This document shows, piece after piece, positions 42,571 through 50,392 of a stretch of DNA of 64,000 nucleotides. The stretch spans positions 1 through 64,000 of the forward strand of contig JAFUTU010000017.1 of assembly GCA_017484095.1 (NCBI GenBank), read 5' to 3'. The stretch comes from Ruminococcus sp. (GTDB lineage: Bacteria; Bacillota; Clostridia; Oscillospirales; Ruminococcaceae). Position 1 is the stretch's first letter. Each line of letters opens with the position of its first letter. The notes under the pieces are model-generated. The model ran no database searches. It had not been told where the DNA came from and saw only the letters and a program-made list of their open reading frames with translations. Position numbers and translations under genes: made by a program.

Positions 42571-42718
42571 CAGGCGAGACCATTCAGCTATCCCTACGGG
42601 GCGGCATCTGCTCTCGCCGCGAGAAGAAAGTGGTTTTCCACTCCGTACTGGTCGCCTGTCAAGGGCGAGAGCCCTGCAAACGGCGATACCACCTCGGAGA
42701 GGTGGCTAGACGTTTGCA
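42571..42718. ncRNA. Candidate structured RNA
   Basis: About 150 bases with nested pairing. A closing stem CAGGCG..ACCA (42571-42582) pairs with TGGTCGCCTG (42649-42658) and encloses hairpins TCTCG-CCG-CGAGA (42612-42624) and AGTGG-TTTT-CCACT (42629-42642). Then comes AGGGC-GAGA-GCCCT (42662-42675), a GNRA loop, and TGCAAACG/CGTTTGCA (42675-42718), which encloses CCACCTC/GAGGTGG (42689-42705). It matches no RNA class I know (not RNase P, SRP, tmRNA or a common riboswitch). Strand, promoter and terminator are unclear. Confidence 0.45.
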
Positions 42719-42771
42719 TTGAAATGGTGCAGACAGTGTTCATGTTATACTATCTCTACTCATTTTAGTTT

Positions 42772-42842
42772 TGTACCCGAAGTGGTAGCAGCCGACACAG
42801 TCGCTGCTAGGGGGCGACCGGAAAGCCCCATATAAAGAGAGA
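42772..42842 (-). repeat. Interspersed repeat B, copy 4 (right edge of the island)
   Basis: In reverse orientation: TACCCGAAGTGGTAGCAGCC, the TAGCAGC hairpin, GGGGCGACCGGAAAGCCCC and ATATAAAGAGAG. It is nearly the full-length form seen at 53.1 kb. Confidence 0.8.
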
Positions 42843-42852
42843 ATAATTATAG

Positions 42853-42878
42853 CCGACAGGATAATCCCCGTCGGCTTT
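42853..42878 (-). terminator. Terminator of the vWA lipoprotein gene
   Basis: GCCGAC pairs with GTCGGC (about 42852-42857 with 42870-42875) just downstream of the stop of the minus-strand gene. Confidence 0.6.
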
Positions 42879-42893
42879 GTTTGTGTATCAGTA

Positions 42894-44516
42894 TCACTGC
42901 ATTTTTGCATAGTTTTCTGCAAGCTCTATAAGCTCAGGCTCCTGATGCTGTGCATTTTTCAGCTGCCCGATGATCTCGCTGAGAGACATATCGTTGAGAT
43001 ATTCGCTGCCCTTTAAGTACATTGCAAACTCTGCTACCAGTGCTGCAAATTCGAGATTGGCAGGCTTCTCAGCGCTGTACTGTGAAGCGTTCACCTTTGT
43101 CTGTACAAGTCTGCTCTCGTTTTCCTCTGGGTACTTATATCTGACAGATACATTCAGCAGGTCTCCGTCGATGCCGCCGCTCGGGATTATCTCATAAAGT
43201 GCAGTTGCCTGCTGACCCGAACCGATATCGCCTGCGTCCTTGGTGTCGTCCTCAAAGTCTTCGGTGCTGAGATGTCTGTTATCGTAGCCGACCAGTCTGT
43301 AGGAGCGTACCTTGTTCTGATCGAATTCTACCTGCACCTTTGTGTCCTTTGCAACTGTGAACATCGTTCCGTTCATCTCTGTAACGAGAACTCTCTTTGC
43401 CTCGTCAAGAGTGTCAATGTATGCATAGTTTCCGTTGCCGTTATCAGCAAGCGCTTCAAGTCTTGAATCCTTGAAGTTGCCTGTGCCGAAGCCGAGCACT
43501 GAAAGCGCTATGCCAGAATCTCTCTTCTCTTCAATAAGCTCAGTAAGCTCCTCTGCGCTTGAAGCACCCACGTTCAGATCACCGTCTGTAGCGAGGATAA
43601 CTCTGTTGTTGCCGCCCTTGATGAAATACTTTTCAGCAATGCTGTAGGCTGAGTTTATTCCTGCTGCACCGGCTGTGGAGCCGCCCGCCGTAAGTGAATT
43701 GAGTGCATTGTTTATAACGTCAGTGTGGCTGCCCTTTTCTCCTTCGAGAACTACCTTGTCCTCACCTGCGTAGGTAACTATAGATACTCTGTCGTTCTCA
43801 CCTAACTGATCTGCGAGAAGAGCGAAAGCCTCTCTTACCAACGGGAGCTTGTTCTCTTCTTCCATAGAGCCGCTGACATCTATCAGGAAAACTATGTTCG
43901 AGTCGATATCCTGAACCGGTGCCTCCATAGCCTGTATGCCTACCAGCATAAGCTTTGCCTCAGGGTTCCAGGGGCAGTCTGAAAGCTCAGTGTTTATAGA
44001 AACTGCCTCGCCGTTGGGCATCTGATAATCATACTTGAAGTAGTTTATAAATTCCTCTGTTCTTACCGCATCGGAGTATACCTCGTAGCCCATATTTATC
44101 ATGCGCCTTGCGTTTGTGTAGGAGGCTGTATCGATATCCGTCGAGAAGGTAGATATAGGCTGGTCTGCCGTGTCGATAAAGCCGCTCTCTTCAACGTGAG
44201 CATACTCTTCTGTGTTTTCATAAGCGCTTGCCGCAGTTGTTGAAGTAGTGGCTGAGACCGCGTCGTTCGTCATATAGAAGCCGTCTGCTGTGTCCTCTGC
44301 TGTCTCATATTCAAGTTCTCTGTCCTGTTTAACTGCCTTTGTGCTTTCAGGTATTCTGGTCGTTACTTTTTTTTCAGCTGCCACCGAAGCTTTTTCGGAA
44401 TTAACAGCCTTTTTGCTTGCCTTTGAGCTGCTCTCTGCGCTGCCGCAGGCTGTAGATATCATCATCATTACCGCACAGATACCTGCTGCGGCTCTTTTTA
44501 TGTTCATAGTATTCAT
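42894..44516 (-). CDS. vWA-domain lipoprotein (YfbK-like)
   Basis: A 540-residue lipoprotein with a lipobox STAC-G (Cys24) and a low-complexity Ser/Thr/Lys linker to about residue 110. A vWA N-terminal helper region follows (STFSTDIDTASYTNARRMI), then a vWA domain with a complete MIDAS (FLIDVSGSM) and LATDGDLNVG. The C-terminal region has the DUF3520-like layout (FDQNKVRSYRLVGYDNR). It is the third gene of an ECF sigma operon. I infer a surface adhesion or sensing role linked to the sigma factor. AGGGAGG precedes the ATG. Confidence 0.88.
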   Translation of the reverse strand: MNTMNIKRAAAGICAVMMMISTACGSAESSSKASKKAVNSEKASVAAEKKVTTRIPESTKAVKQDRELEYETAEDTADGFYMTNDAVSATTSTTAASAYENTEEYAHVEESGFIDTADQPISTFSTDIDTASYTNARRMINMGYEVYSDAVRTEEFINYFKYDYQMPNGEAVSINTELSDCPWNPEAKLMLVGIQAMEAPVQDIDSNIVFLIDVSGSMEEENKLPLVREAFALLADQLGENDRVSIVTYAGEDKVVLEGEKGSHTDVINNALNSLTAGGSTAGAAGINSAYSIAEKYFIKGGNNRVILATDGDLNVGASSAEELTELIEEKRDSGIALSVLGFGTGNFKDSRLEALADNGNGNYAYIDTLDEAKRVLVTEMNGTMFTVAKDTKVQVEFDQNKVRSYRLVGYDNRHLSTEDFEDDTKDAGDIGSGQQATALYEIIPSGGIDGDLLNVSVRYKYPEENESRLVQTKVNASQYSAEKPANLEFAALVAEFAMYLKGSEYLNDMSLSEIIGQLKNAQHQEPELIELAENYAKMQ

Positions 44517-44554
44517 GATCGTCCTCCCTTGTCATTGTCAACGTATTATAGTTT

Positions 44555-45382
44555 TTATATTCCCAACGTGACTGTGACAGTGAAGCCATCGCCTGAGCAA
44601 TATGCTTCTCCTGTCGTTCCGTCAACGTTGTAGCTTGTCACAGCGCCCTCTCTCATCATCTCGTCGAACAGCGCAGTCACAAGCTCCGCCTTTTGGCTTG
44701 CGTCTGCATCCTGATATTCGTCTGACTCAAGAAGTTCGTTCACACGGGCTTCTATCTTCTTTGAGATATCCTCTGCTGACTGAGTTGTGTCAGAGGCAGC
44801 TGTGGTATCGCTCGCTGTTGTTGCGGAGGTGCCTCCGCTGTGTGCAGTCGTTGAGGTGTGCTCTGTCGGGGTAACGTCGTTTTTCGGGGTCTCTTCAGCG
44901 ATCTGTTCCTGCTCTGCTGCCGCATTGTTGGTGTCGTCCGGTGCGGCCTCATCAGCGATGTCTTCGGCTTTGTTTTCAGCCTTATCGCCGTTTTCGCGTA
45001 TCCCGAATATGCCGCTGTTGTCACTCTCGTAGTTAAGTTCGGCATCGTTCTCCTCATCGAGAGCCTTGACCATGCCTGTCTTTTCGGAGCTTTTCTTTTT
45101 CGTTTCAGATGTGCTGCTCTGTTTCTGAGTTTTAACTTCGTTTCTGTTCATCACAACGAATGCTCCCGTAACAGCTATCACTGCACAAGCAGCCACCGTT
45201 ATCAGTGCCGACCACTTTATCTTTTTAGGTCTGTCTGACGGTGTTATATCATGATGCTCCGTTTTGCTGTCTGCCTTCTCTTGTTCATCGAGACGGGCCT
45301 CTATCCTGTCCCAGAGCTTATCCATGTCGGGGACAGTGTTTTCAATATTCTCTTTGTAAAGCTTTTCAATATCAAAGCTCAT
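44555..45382 (-). CDS. Membrane protein, probable anti-sigma factor
   Basis: A 275-residue protein with a ~55-residue cytoplasmic N-terminus, one membrane helix (about 57-77) and a long acidic, Thr/Ser/Glu-rich outer region (TTASDTTAASDTTQSAEDIS). It ends in a small folded C-terminal part (YCSGDGFTVTVTLGI). It overlaps the upstream sigma gene by 4 bases, as anti-sigma genes typically do. No zinc-binding anti-sigma motif is visible, so the assignment rests on context and topology. Confidence 0.7.
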   Translation of the reverse strand: MSFDIEKLYKENIENTVPDMDKLWDRIEARLDEQEKADSKTEHHDITPSDRPKKIKWSALITVAACAVIAVTGAFVVMNRNEVKTQKQSSTSETKKKSSEKTGMVKALDEENDAELNYESDNSGIFGIRENGDKAENKAEDIADEAAPDDTNNAAAEQEQIAEETPKNDVTPTEHTSTTAHSGGTSATTASDTTAASDTTQSAEDISKKIEARVNELLESDEYQDADASQKAELVTALFDEMMREGAVTSYNVDGTTGEAYCSGDGFTVTVTLGI

Positions 45383-45924
45383 ACCTGTTCCTCCTCCATG
45401 ATTTTTCTAAGCTTTAAAACGGCTTGCCGATATCTCCACGCTGTTGTTCCCGTCGGTTCATCAAGTATCTCAGCGATCTCTCGGAAGGTCAGGTCCATTG
45501 CGAGCTTCAGCTCAACGGTATGTCTTTCAAGCTCTGTCAGCTGTGAAAGTGCTTTGTCAAGCGTCACTCTGTCTGATACGTTCTCTTCGACTGAGCCTTT
45601 ATCCGCTATCTCAGTGAGCGTCTGCTCATCGTCATCGAGCGAGAGAGTATTACCTTTGTTTTTCCTGAGATGATCCAGAGCCATGTTCCTGGCGATCACT
45701 GTCAGCCAGCGCTTGTGACCCTGACCGCTCTTGTATGTATGAGCGATCTCCCACAGCTTGAGGAAAAACTCCGATGTGATGTCCTCAGCGTCCTGCGCCG
45801 AGTGAACTATACCCAGAATAATGCGGTATATCTGCTTGGCGTAGGCAGTGTAGATATCTTTAAGTCCGTTTCGGTCTTTTTCGATCATAAGGCGGATACA
45901 GCTTTCAAACTGTAAATCGGTCAA
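45379..45924 (-). CDS. ECF-type RNA polymerase sigma factor
   Basis: A 181-residue sigma factor with region 2 (IYTAYAKQIYRIILGIVHSAQDAEDITSEFFLKLW in part, and WLTVIARNMALDHLRKNKG) and region 4 (LTELERHTVELKLAMDLTFREIAEILDEPTGTTAWR in part). The TTG at 45924 is preferred: AAGGAG lies 9 bases before it, while the TTG at 45933 abuts the ribosome site. It is followed by a membrane anti-sigma candidate and a vWA lipoprotein. Confidence 0.92.
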   Translation of the reverse strand: MTDLQFESCIRLMIEKDRNGLKDIYTAYAKQIYRIILGIVHSAQDAEDITSEFFLKLWEIAHTYKSGQGHKRWLTVIARNMALDHLRKNKGNTLSLDDDEQTLTEIADKGSVEENVSDRVTLDKALSQLTELERHTVELKLAMDLTFREIAEILDEPTGTTAWRYRQAVLKLRKIMEEEQV

Positions 45925-46105
45925 GACGTCCAACTCCTTAAAGAGAAAGCGGTGTTTTGCGCTTTCATAAATATATACGTTTGGCGGCGAGTAGTTTTAT
46001 GGCAAAAACTTTCACAAACAATCATTTGACAAGGGAGGCTTATTTGTGCATATTGCCAAAGAACCGCTGATTTAAGTATAGCATACTATTATAATTATGT
46101 AAAGT

Positions 46106-46142
46106 GCAAAAAAATGCTCCCTCCGCAAATAGCGGAGAGAGC
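46106..46142 (-). terminator. Terminator of fprA
   Basis: GCTCCCTCCGC pairs with GCGGAGAGAGC (46116-46126 with 46132-46142), with a TTTTTTT-type tail on the minus strand. Confidence 0.85.
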
Positions 46143-46155
46143 GAACCAAATTTAT

Positions 46156-47331
46156 CTATGCCTTTACAACTTCATCGGCAAGGTTTTCAAGAGCTGCTCT
46201 TGAATCGTTCTTCAGCGATGAGCGTATAGTTACCGTATTTCCAACAATAGTAACGTTTTTGAACGCCTCAACATAGCCCTTCATAACTCTTCCTGCCGAA
46301 GGTGCCCACGAACCGTTCTCAACAAGCGCTACCTTTCTGTTCTGGTAAGCCTTGTCTCTCAGGTGGCAGAGCAGCTCCTCCATTATCGGGAACACGCCTG
46401 CATCATACGAAGGCGCCATAAGTACCATTTTATCATACCTGAATGCGTCCTCGATCACCTCAGCGATGTCCTCTCTTGCGATATCGCTCACTACTACCTT
46501 GGGAGCGCCCTTTTCTTTCAGCATTTCGCCGAGCTCTTCGGCTGCCTTTCTTGTGTTCCCATGGATAGACGCATATGCAACAAGTACACCCTCGTCCTCA
46601 GGCTGATATGAAGACCATGTGTTATATATACCGAGATAGTAGTCAAGATCCTCGGTGAGAGCAGGACCGTGCAGAGGAAGGATAGCCTTTATCTCTGTGC
46701 CTGCAAGCTTTTTCATAACGTTCTGTACCTGCATACCGTACTTGCCTACGATGTTGAAGTAGTATCTTCTTGCCTCGCAAGCCCAGCCGTCCTCGTCCTC
46801 AGCGTCAAGAGTTCCGAACTTTCCGAAAGCATCTGCCGAGAAGAGAAGCTTCTCGCTCTCTTCATAAGAGAACATTACCTCAGGCCAGTGTACCATAGGC
46901 GCAAAGATAAATCTCAGCGTGTGGCTTCCGAGAGAAAGCGTGTCGCCCTCCTTAACGGTAACAGCTCTGTCTAGCAGATCGCCGACCTCAAAGAACTGGC
47001 TCATCAGCTGGAACGTTTTAGCGTTGCCCACAGGGATTATCTCAGGGTACCTTTCGATAAGTGCCATAAGGCTTCCCGTGTGGTCCGGCTCCATATGAGA
47101 GATAACCACATAATCAGGCTTTTTGCCGTCAAGTGCCTTTTCAAGATTTTCGAGCCACTCGGCAGTTTTTCTCTTGTCAGCCGTGTCCATAACAGCGATC
47201 TTGTCATCCAAGATAACGTATGAATTATATGCCATGCCGTCGGGAACTTCGTACTGGCTCTCAAACAGGTCAAGATCGTAGTCGTTCACACCGATGTAGC
47301 GCACAGCCTCGGATATATCATATTTGTTCAT
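46156..47331 (-). CDS. fprA: FprA-family A-type flavoprotein (flavodiiron protein)
   Basis: A 391-residue protein with an N-terminal metallo-beta-lactamase-like diiron domain (VISHMEPDHTGSL, with HxExDH, and a later MVHWPEVM and LPLHGPAL) and a C-terminal flavodoxin domain binding FMN (YASIHGNTRKAAEELG). These proteins reduce O2 to water or NO to N2O and protect anaerobes. The start MNKYDIS at 47331 follows GGAGG by 7 bases. Single gene with its own promoter and terminator. Confidence 0.95.
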   Translation of the reverse strand: MNKYDISEAVRYIGVNDYDLDLFESQYEVPDGMAYNSYVILDDKIAVMDTADKRKTAEWLENLEKALDGKKPDYVVISHMEPDHTGSLMALIERYPEIIPVGNAKTFQLMSQFFEVGDLLDRAVTVKEGDTLSLGSHTLRFIFAPMVHWPEVMFSYEESEKLLFSADAFGKFGTLDAEDEDGWACEARRYYFNIVGKYGMQVQNVMKKLAGTEIKAILPLHGPALTEDLDYYLGIYNTWSSYQPEDEGVLVAYASIHGNTRKAAEELGEMLKEKGAPKVVVSDIAREDIAEVIEDAFRYDKMVLMAPSYDAGVFPIMEELLCHLRDKAYQNRKVALVENGSWAPSAGRVMKGYVEAFKNVTIVGNTVTIRSSLKNDSRAALENLADEVVKA

Positions 47332-47361
47332 AGTAAAACCTCCTGCTTTAAAATATATACT

Positions 47362-47390
47362 ATTATAACATAGTTCTGAATAAAAGTAAA
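47362..47390 (-). promoter_or_regulatory. Sigma-A promoter of fprA
   Basis: On the minus strand, TTTACT (47385-47390), 17 bases, TATAAT (47362-47367). Confidence 0.8.
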
Positions 47391-47443
47391 GTCGTGCGTA
47401 CAAAAAATAATAGACCAAACTTTTTTATGTGCGATGTCCGGCC

Positions 47444-47594
47444 GTGCGGCGAGCACAATTGTAAAGCCGCGCGTACAAAATGCAGTAGCTGATCTGTAAG
47501 TCAGGCGCCTGACAGTTGCAGGTCTTACCCTTCGGGCAGATTTGTTGCTACTAATCCGTACATAGAGCAGCGAGATAGCCGTGCGGCGAGCACT
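47444..47594. repeat. Repeat C copies 2 and 3 bracketing a 115-base unit
   Basis: GCCGTGCGGCGAGCAC occurs at about 47444-47459 and again at about 47578-47593 in the same orientation. Between them lies a perfect 14-bp palindrome GTCAGGCGCCTGAC (47500-47513) and a TACCCTTCGGGCAGAT segment like the end of repeat B. No gene is supported in 47332-47891. Confidence 0.65.
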
Positions 47595-47675
47595 TCTATA
47601 TAGTGTGCTTTTGCAGGGCTTGATTGTCTATAGATAGTGCAGGGCTTAAAATTTACAGATATTTAACAATTTGGC

Positions 47676-47704
47676 TTGACAAAGAGGCTTCGATGTGCTA
47701 TAAT
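47676..47704 (+). promoter_or_regulatory. Sigma-A promoter of the rpmG-secE-nusG operon
   Basis: Consensus TTGACA (47676-47681), 17 bases, TATAAT (47699-47704) preceded by TGTGC. It is the strongest promoter in the window. Confidence 0.92.
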
Positions 47705-47710
47705 TATCGT

Positions 47711-47850
47711 ACCTCTTTGTGAGGTCTATTTTTTTGCGCATTTTTTTCGGGAACGGGCGGATATTTGATCGGGAACGAGTGGTGCGCAGAGATCATAAGT
47801 TACCTCAAAACCGCGTAAAGCGGTGTTCAGAGGGAGGCAGACGTACTCCG
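47711..47850 (+). promoter_or_regulatory. Structured leader of rpmG-secE-nusG
   Basis: The transcript should start at about 47711 with ACCTC-TTTGT-GAGGT followed by a TTTTTTT run, a terminator-like 5' hairpin. Further on, ACCGC-GTAAA-GCGGT (about 47810-47824) is enclosed by CCTC/GAGG, and CGGGAACG occurs twice. It could be a ribosomal-protein or attenuation leader. No known class is recognised. Confidence 0.5.
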
Positions 47851-47891
47851 ATCGTTCTTGCGGGGTATAAATTTCGTCAGGAGGTGCCGAA

Positions 47892-48041
47892 ATGAGAGTA
47901 AAGATTACACTTGCTTGTACAGAGTGTAAGCAGAGAAACTACAACACCAAGAAGAACAAGAAGAATGATCCTGACAGACTTGAAATGAAGAAATATTGCA
48001 AGTTCTGTAAGAAGCACACTCTTCACAAAGAGACCAAGTAG
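47892..48041 (+). CDS. rpmG: 50S ribosomal protein L33
   Basis: A 49-residue protein starting [17 protein letters not shown] and ending [10 protein letters not shown]. The two cysteine pairs (CTEC and CKFC) form the zinc-binding type of L33. AGGAGGTG lies 6 bases before the ATG. It lies 13 bases upstream of secE, the standard Firmicute order. Confidence 0.95.
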   Translation: MRVKITLACTECKQRNYNTKKNKKNDPDRLEMKKYCKFCKKHTLHKETK

Positions 48042-48054
48042 TTGAGGTGCGCGT

Positions 48055-48303
48055 ATGGCAAAGAAGGAAAACGACGCAAAAACCTCGAAGAAGGCTCCTG
48101 AAAAGAAGAAAAAGGGCGGAATGAGAAAATGGTTCCGTGAGCTGAAGGCTGAGCTTAAGAAGGTCGTATGGCCGACGAGGAAGCAGGTCGTCAACAATAC
48201 GGGCGTTGTACTGTCGATAATGGTAGTTATGGCGCTGTTTCTGTTCGGAGTTGATTCAGGTCTCGGAGCTGCTATCCAGGCGATCTTAAAGATCGGTGCA
48301 TAA
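48055..48303 (+). CDS. secE: Preprotein translocase subunit SecE
   Basis: An 82-residue single-span protein: a Lys-rich N-terminus, the conserved amphipathic RELKAELKKVVWPTRKQV segment, then one membrane helix. SecE clamps SecY in the protein-export channel. TTGAGGTG precedes the ATG. Lies between rpmG and nusG. Confidence 0.95.
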   Translation: MAKKENDAKTSKKAPEKKKKGGMRKWFRELKAELKKVVWPTRKQVVNNTGVVLSIMVVMALFLFGVDSGLGAAIQAILKIGA

Positions 48304-48352
48304 GCAGCAAAAGGTTTTCGGACACATCAATATTACGGAGGTAGGATAAACA

Positions 48353-48883
48353 ATGGCAGAAGAAGCAAAATGGTATGTCGTTCATACCTACTCGGGCTAT
48401 GAGAACAAGGTAAAGCAGAATATTGAGAAGGTCGTAGAGAACCGTAAGCTTCAGGATCTTATCCCTGAGGTCAGGATACCTGTTGAGCTGGTAACTGAGG
48501 TCAAGGACAATAAGACTACTGAGGTTGAAAAGAAGCTTTTTCCAAGCTATGTACTTGTGAAGATGATACTGACAGACGATTCATGGTATATCGTAAGGAA
48601 TACCAGAGGCGTTACGGGCTTTGTAGGCCCTGCATCCAAGCCTGTTCCCCTTTCTGACAGAGAGGTAGCAGCGCTCGGAGTTGAGGCCAAGAGGTCGACT
48701 GTTGTTGAGGTCAGCTTCAAGGAGGGCGACAGCGTTACTGTTACTGCAGGCTCGTTCGAGGGCTTTACTGGTATCGTTGACAAGCTCGATATGGAGGAGC
48801 AGACCGCAGACGTAAGAGTATCCATGTTCGGAAGAGAGACAACGGTCTCCCTGCCGCTTACACAGATCAAGGCAGAAGGTTAA
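48353..48883 (+). CDS. nusG: Transcription termination/antitermination protein NusG
   Basis: A 176-residue protein with the N-terminal NGN domain (WYVVHTYSGYENKVKQNIEK) and the C-terminal KOW domain (FKEGDSVTVTAGSFEGFTG). NusG binds RNA polymerase and modulates pausing, Rho action and coupling. Its stop codon lies inside the first unit of a 20-bp tandem repeat array that fills the gap to rplK. Confidence 0.96.
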   Translation: MAEEAKWYVVHTYSGYENKVKQNIEKVVENRKLQDLIPEVRIPVELVTEVKDNKTTEVEKKLFPSYVLVKMILTDDSWYIVRNTRGVTGFVGPASKPVPLSDREVAALGVEAKRSTVVEVSFKEGDSVTVTAGSFEGFTGIVDKLDMEEQTADVRVSMFGRETTVSLPLTQIKAEG

Positions 48884-49020
48884 GTCTTGGCGCGGTGAGT
48901 TAAGTCTGGGTGCGGTGAGTTGAACCCGGGCACAGCGTGTTGAGTTCGGGCGCAGCGTGTTGGGCAAGGACACCTATGAGGTCGGGTCGCAGCATATTGA
49001 GTCGGGACGCGGCATCAGGA
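48879..49020 (+). repeat. Degenerate 20-bp tandem repeat array after nusG
   Basis: About seven units with exact or near 20-base phase start at 48879, 48899, 48919, 48939, 48959 (22 bases), 48981 and 49001. Unit 1 is GTTAAGTCTTGGCGCGGTGA and unit 2 differs at two positions. Units 3 and 4 (GTTGAACCCGGGCACAGCGT and GTTGAGTTCGGGCGCAGCGT) differ from each other at four. The TAA of unit 1 is the nusG stop codon. Confidence 0.85.
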
Positions 49021-49064
49021 AAGCGCCGAAAAGTAATCGCTTAGGAAAAGCAGTCATTCGCATT

Positions 49065-49137
49065 GGAAGCATGACCGTATAACGGAAAAATAAACGCTTC
49101 CAAAAACGTGGGAGAGCTTTAACGCTCGCCTTACCAC
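49065..49137 (+). promoter_or_regulatory. Leader of rplK-rplA with an L1-binding site
   Basis: A GGAAGC/GCTTCC stem (49065-49070 with 49096-49101), enclosing CCGT/ACGG, is followed by GTGGGAG (49108-49114) and TTACCAC (49131-49137) around a GAGC/GCTC hairpin. This is the form of the ribosomal protein L1 target that mimics its 23S rRNA site and lets L1 repress the L11-L1 operon. Confidence 0.75.
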
Positions 49138-49160
49138 TTAATTATGGAGGTGCACAAATA

Positions 49161-49586
49161 ATGGCACAGAAGGTAGTAGGCTATATCAAGCTTCAGATCC
49201 CTGCAGGAAAGGCAACTCCTGCACCCCCCGTCGGACCTGCACTGGGTCAGCACGGAGTAAACATCATGGCATTCACAAAGGATTTCAACGAGAGAACAAA
49301 GAACGACATCGGTCTTATAATCCCTGTTGTTATCACTGTTTATGCTGACAGATCATTCACATTCATAACAAAGACTCCTCCTGCAGCAGTTCTTATCAAG
49401 AAGGCTTGCAAGATCGAGTCGGGATCAGGCGTACCTAACAAGACAAAGGTAGCTAAGATCAGCAAGGCAGATGTTCAGAAGATCGCAGAGCAGAAGATGC
49501 CCGATCTTAACGCTGCTAATATCGAGAGCGCTATGAGCATGATCGCAGGAACCTGCAGATCTATGGGCGTAGTAGTTGAAGACTAA
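49161..49586 (+). CDS. rplK: 50S ribosomal protein L11
   Basis: A 141-residue full-length protein with [20 protein letters not shown] at the N-terminus, [15 protein letters not shown], and the C-terminal rRNA-binding [12 protein letters not shown] and [10 protein letters not shown]11 forms the GTPase-associated centre with 23S rRNA. GGAGGTG precedes the ATG. Preceded by the L1-type leader and 14 bases upstream of rplA. Confidence 0.97.
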   Translation: MAQKVVGYIKLQIPAGKATPAPPVGPALGQHGVNIMAFTKDFNERTKNDIGLIIPVVITVYADRSFTFITKTPPAAVLIKKACKIESGSGVPNKTKVAKISKADVQKIAEQKMPDLNAANIESAMSMIAGTCRSMGVVVED

Positions 49587-49600
49587 GGGAGGTAAGTAGT

Positions 49601-50296
49601 ATGAAGCATGGCAAGAAGTATGTTGATGCTGCTAAGAGCATTGACAGATCCAAGCAGTATGACGCTCCCGAGGCTCTTGAGCTTGCAGCACAGAACTCAA
49701 AGGCAAAGTTCGATGAGACTATTGAGCTACACGTTCGTCTCGGCGTTGACTCGAGACACGCAGACCAGCAGGTAAGAGGCGCAGTTGTTCTTCCTAACGG
49801 AACAGGTAAGAATGTAAGAGTTCTTGTATTCTGCAAGGAAGAGAAGTACGAAGATGCTAAGGCAGCAGGCGCTGATTATGTTGGCGGTATGGATCTTGTT
49901 GAGAAGATCACCAAGGAAAACTGGATGGATTTTGACGTAGTAGTTGCATCACCCGATATGATGGGCGTTGTAGGACGTCTCGGTAAGGTGCTCGGACCAA
50001 GAGGCCTTATGCCGAACCCCAAGGCTGGTACCGTTACACCTGACGTAGCAAAGGCAGTTGCCGATGCTAAGGCAGGTAAGATCGAGTACAGACTTGACAA
50101 GACAAACATCATCCACTGCCCGATAGGCAAGGCTTCCTTCGGAAAAGAGAAGCTTGAGCAGAACTTCGATACTCTTATGGAGGCTATCGTTAAGGCAAAG
50201 CCTGCAGCAGCAAAGGGTCAGTATCTCAAGAGCGTTGTAGTAGCATCTACAATGGGTCCCGGGATCAAGATCAGCACAGCTAAGTACGGCAACTGA
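49601..50296 (+). CDS. rplA: 50S ribosomal protein L1
   Basis: A 231-residue full-length L1 with [20 protein letters not shown] near the N-terminus, [20 protein letters not shown] and the C-terminal [13 protein letters not shown]. It binds the L1 stalk of 23S rRNA and, in many bacteria, its own operon leader. The operon ends at a terminator 12 bases later. Confidence 0.97.
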   Translation: MKHGKKYVDAAKSIDRSKQYDAPEALELAAQNSKAKFDETIELHVRLGVDSRHADQQVRGAVVLPNGTGKNVRVLVFCKEEKYEDAKAAGADYVGGMDLVEKITKENWMDFDVVVASPDMMGVVGRLGKVLGPRGLMPNPKAGTVTPDVAKAVADAKAGKIEYRLDKTNIIHCPIGKASFGKEKLEQNFDTLMEAIVKAKPAAAKGQYLKSVVVASTMGPGIKISTAKYGN

Positions 50297-50307
50297 TATT
50301 TAGAAGA

Positions 50308-50340
50308 AAGCTCCTGCGTTGATCGCGCAGGAGCTTTTGT
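50308..50340 (+). terminator. Terminator of rplK-rplA
   Basis: AGCTCCTGCG pairs with CGCAGGAGCT (50309-50318 with 50326-50335), followed by TTTTGTT. Confidence 0.88.
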
Positions 50341-50392
50341 TCCCATGGTTTTATTATACGCACGTAGTTTATAGGTAACTAAAAATAGTTTC

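Noticed and set aside
45950..46080. ECF-type autoregulatory promoter upstream of the second sigma gene
   Set aside because: A GAAAGTT box and a CGTATA box are visible, but their spacing (about 27 bases) does not fit known ECF promoters, so no call was made.
48879..49020. Possible CRISPR array
   Set aside because: The units are contiguous 20-mers without spacers and are degenerate; no cas genes are present.
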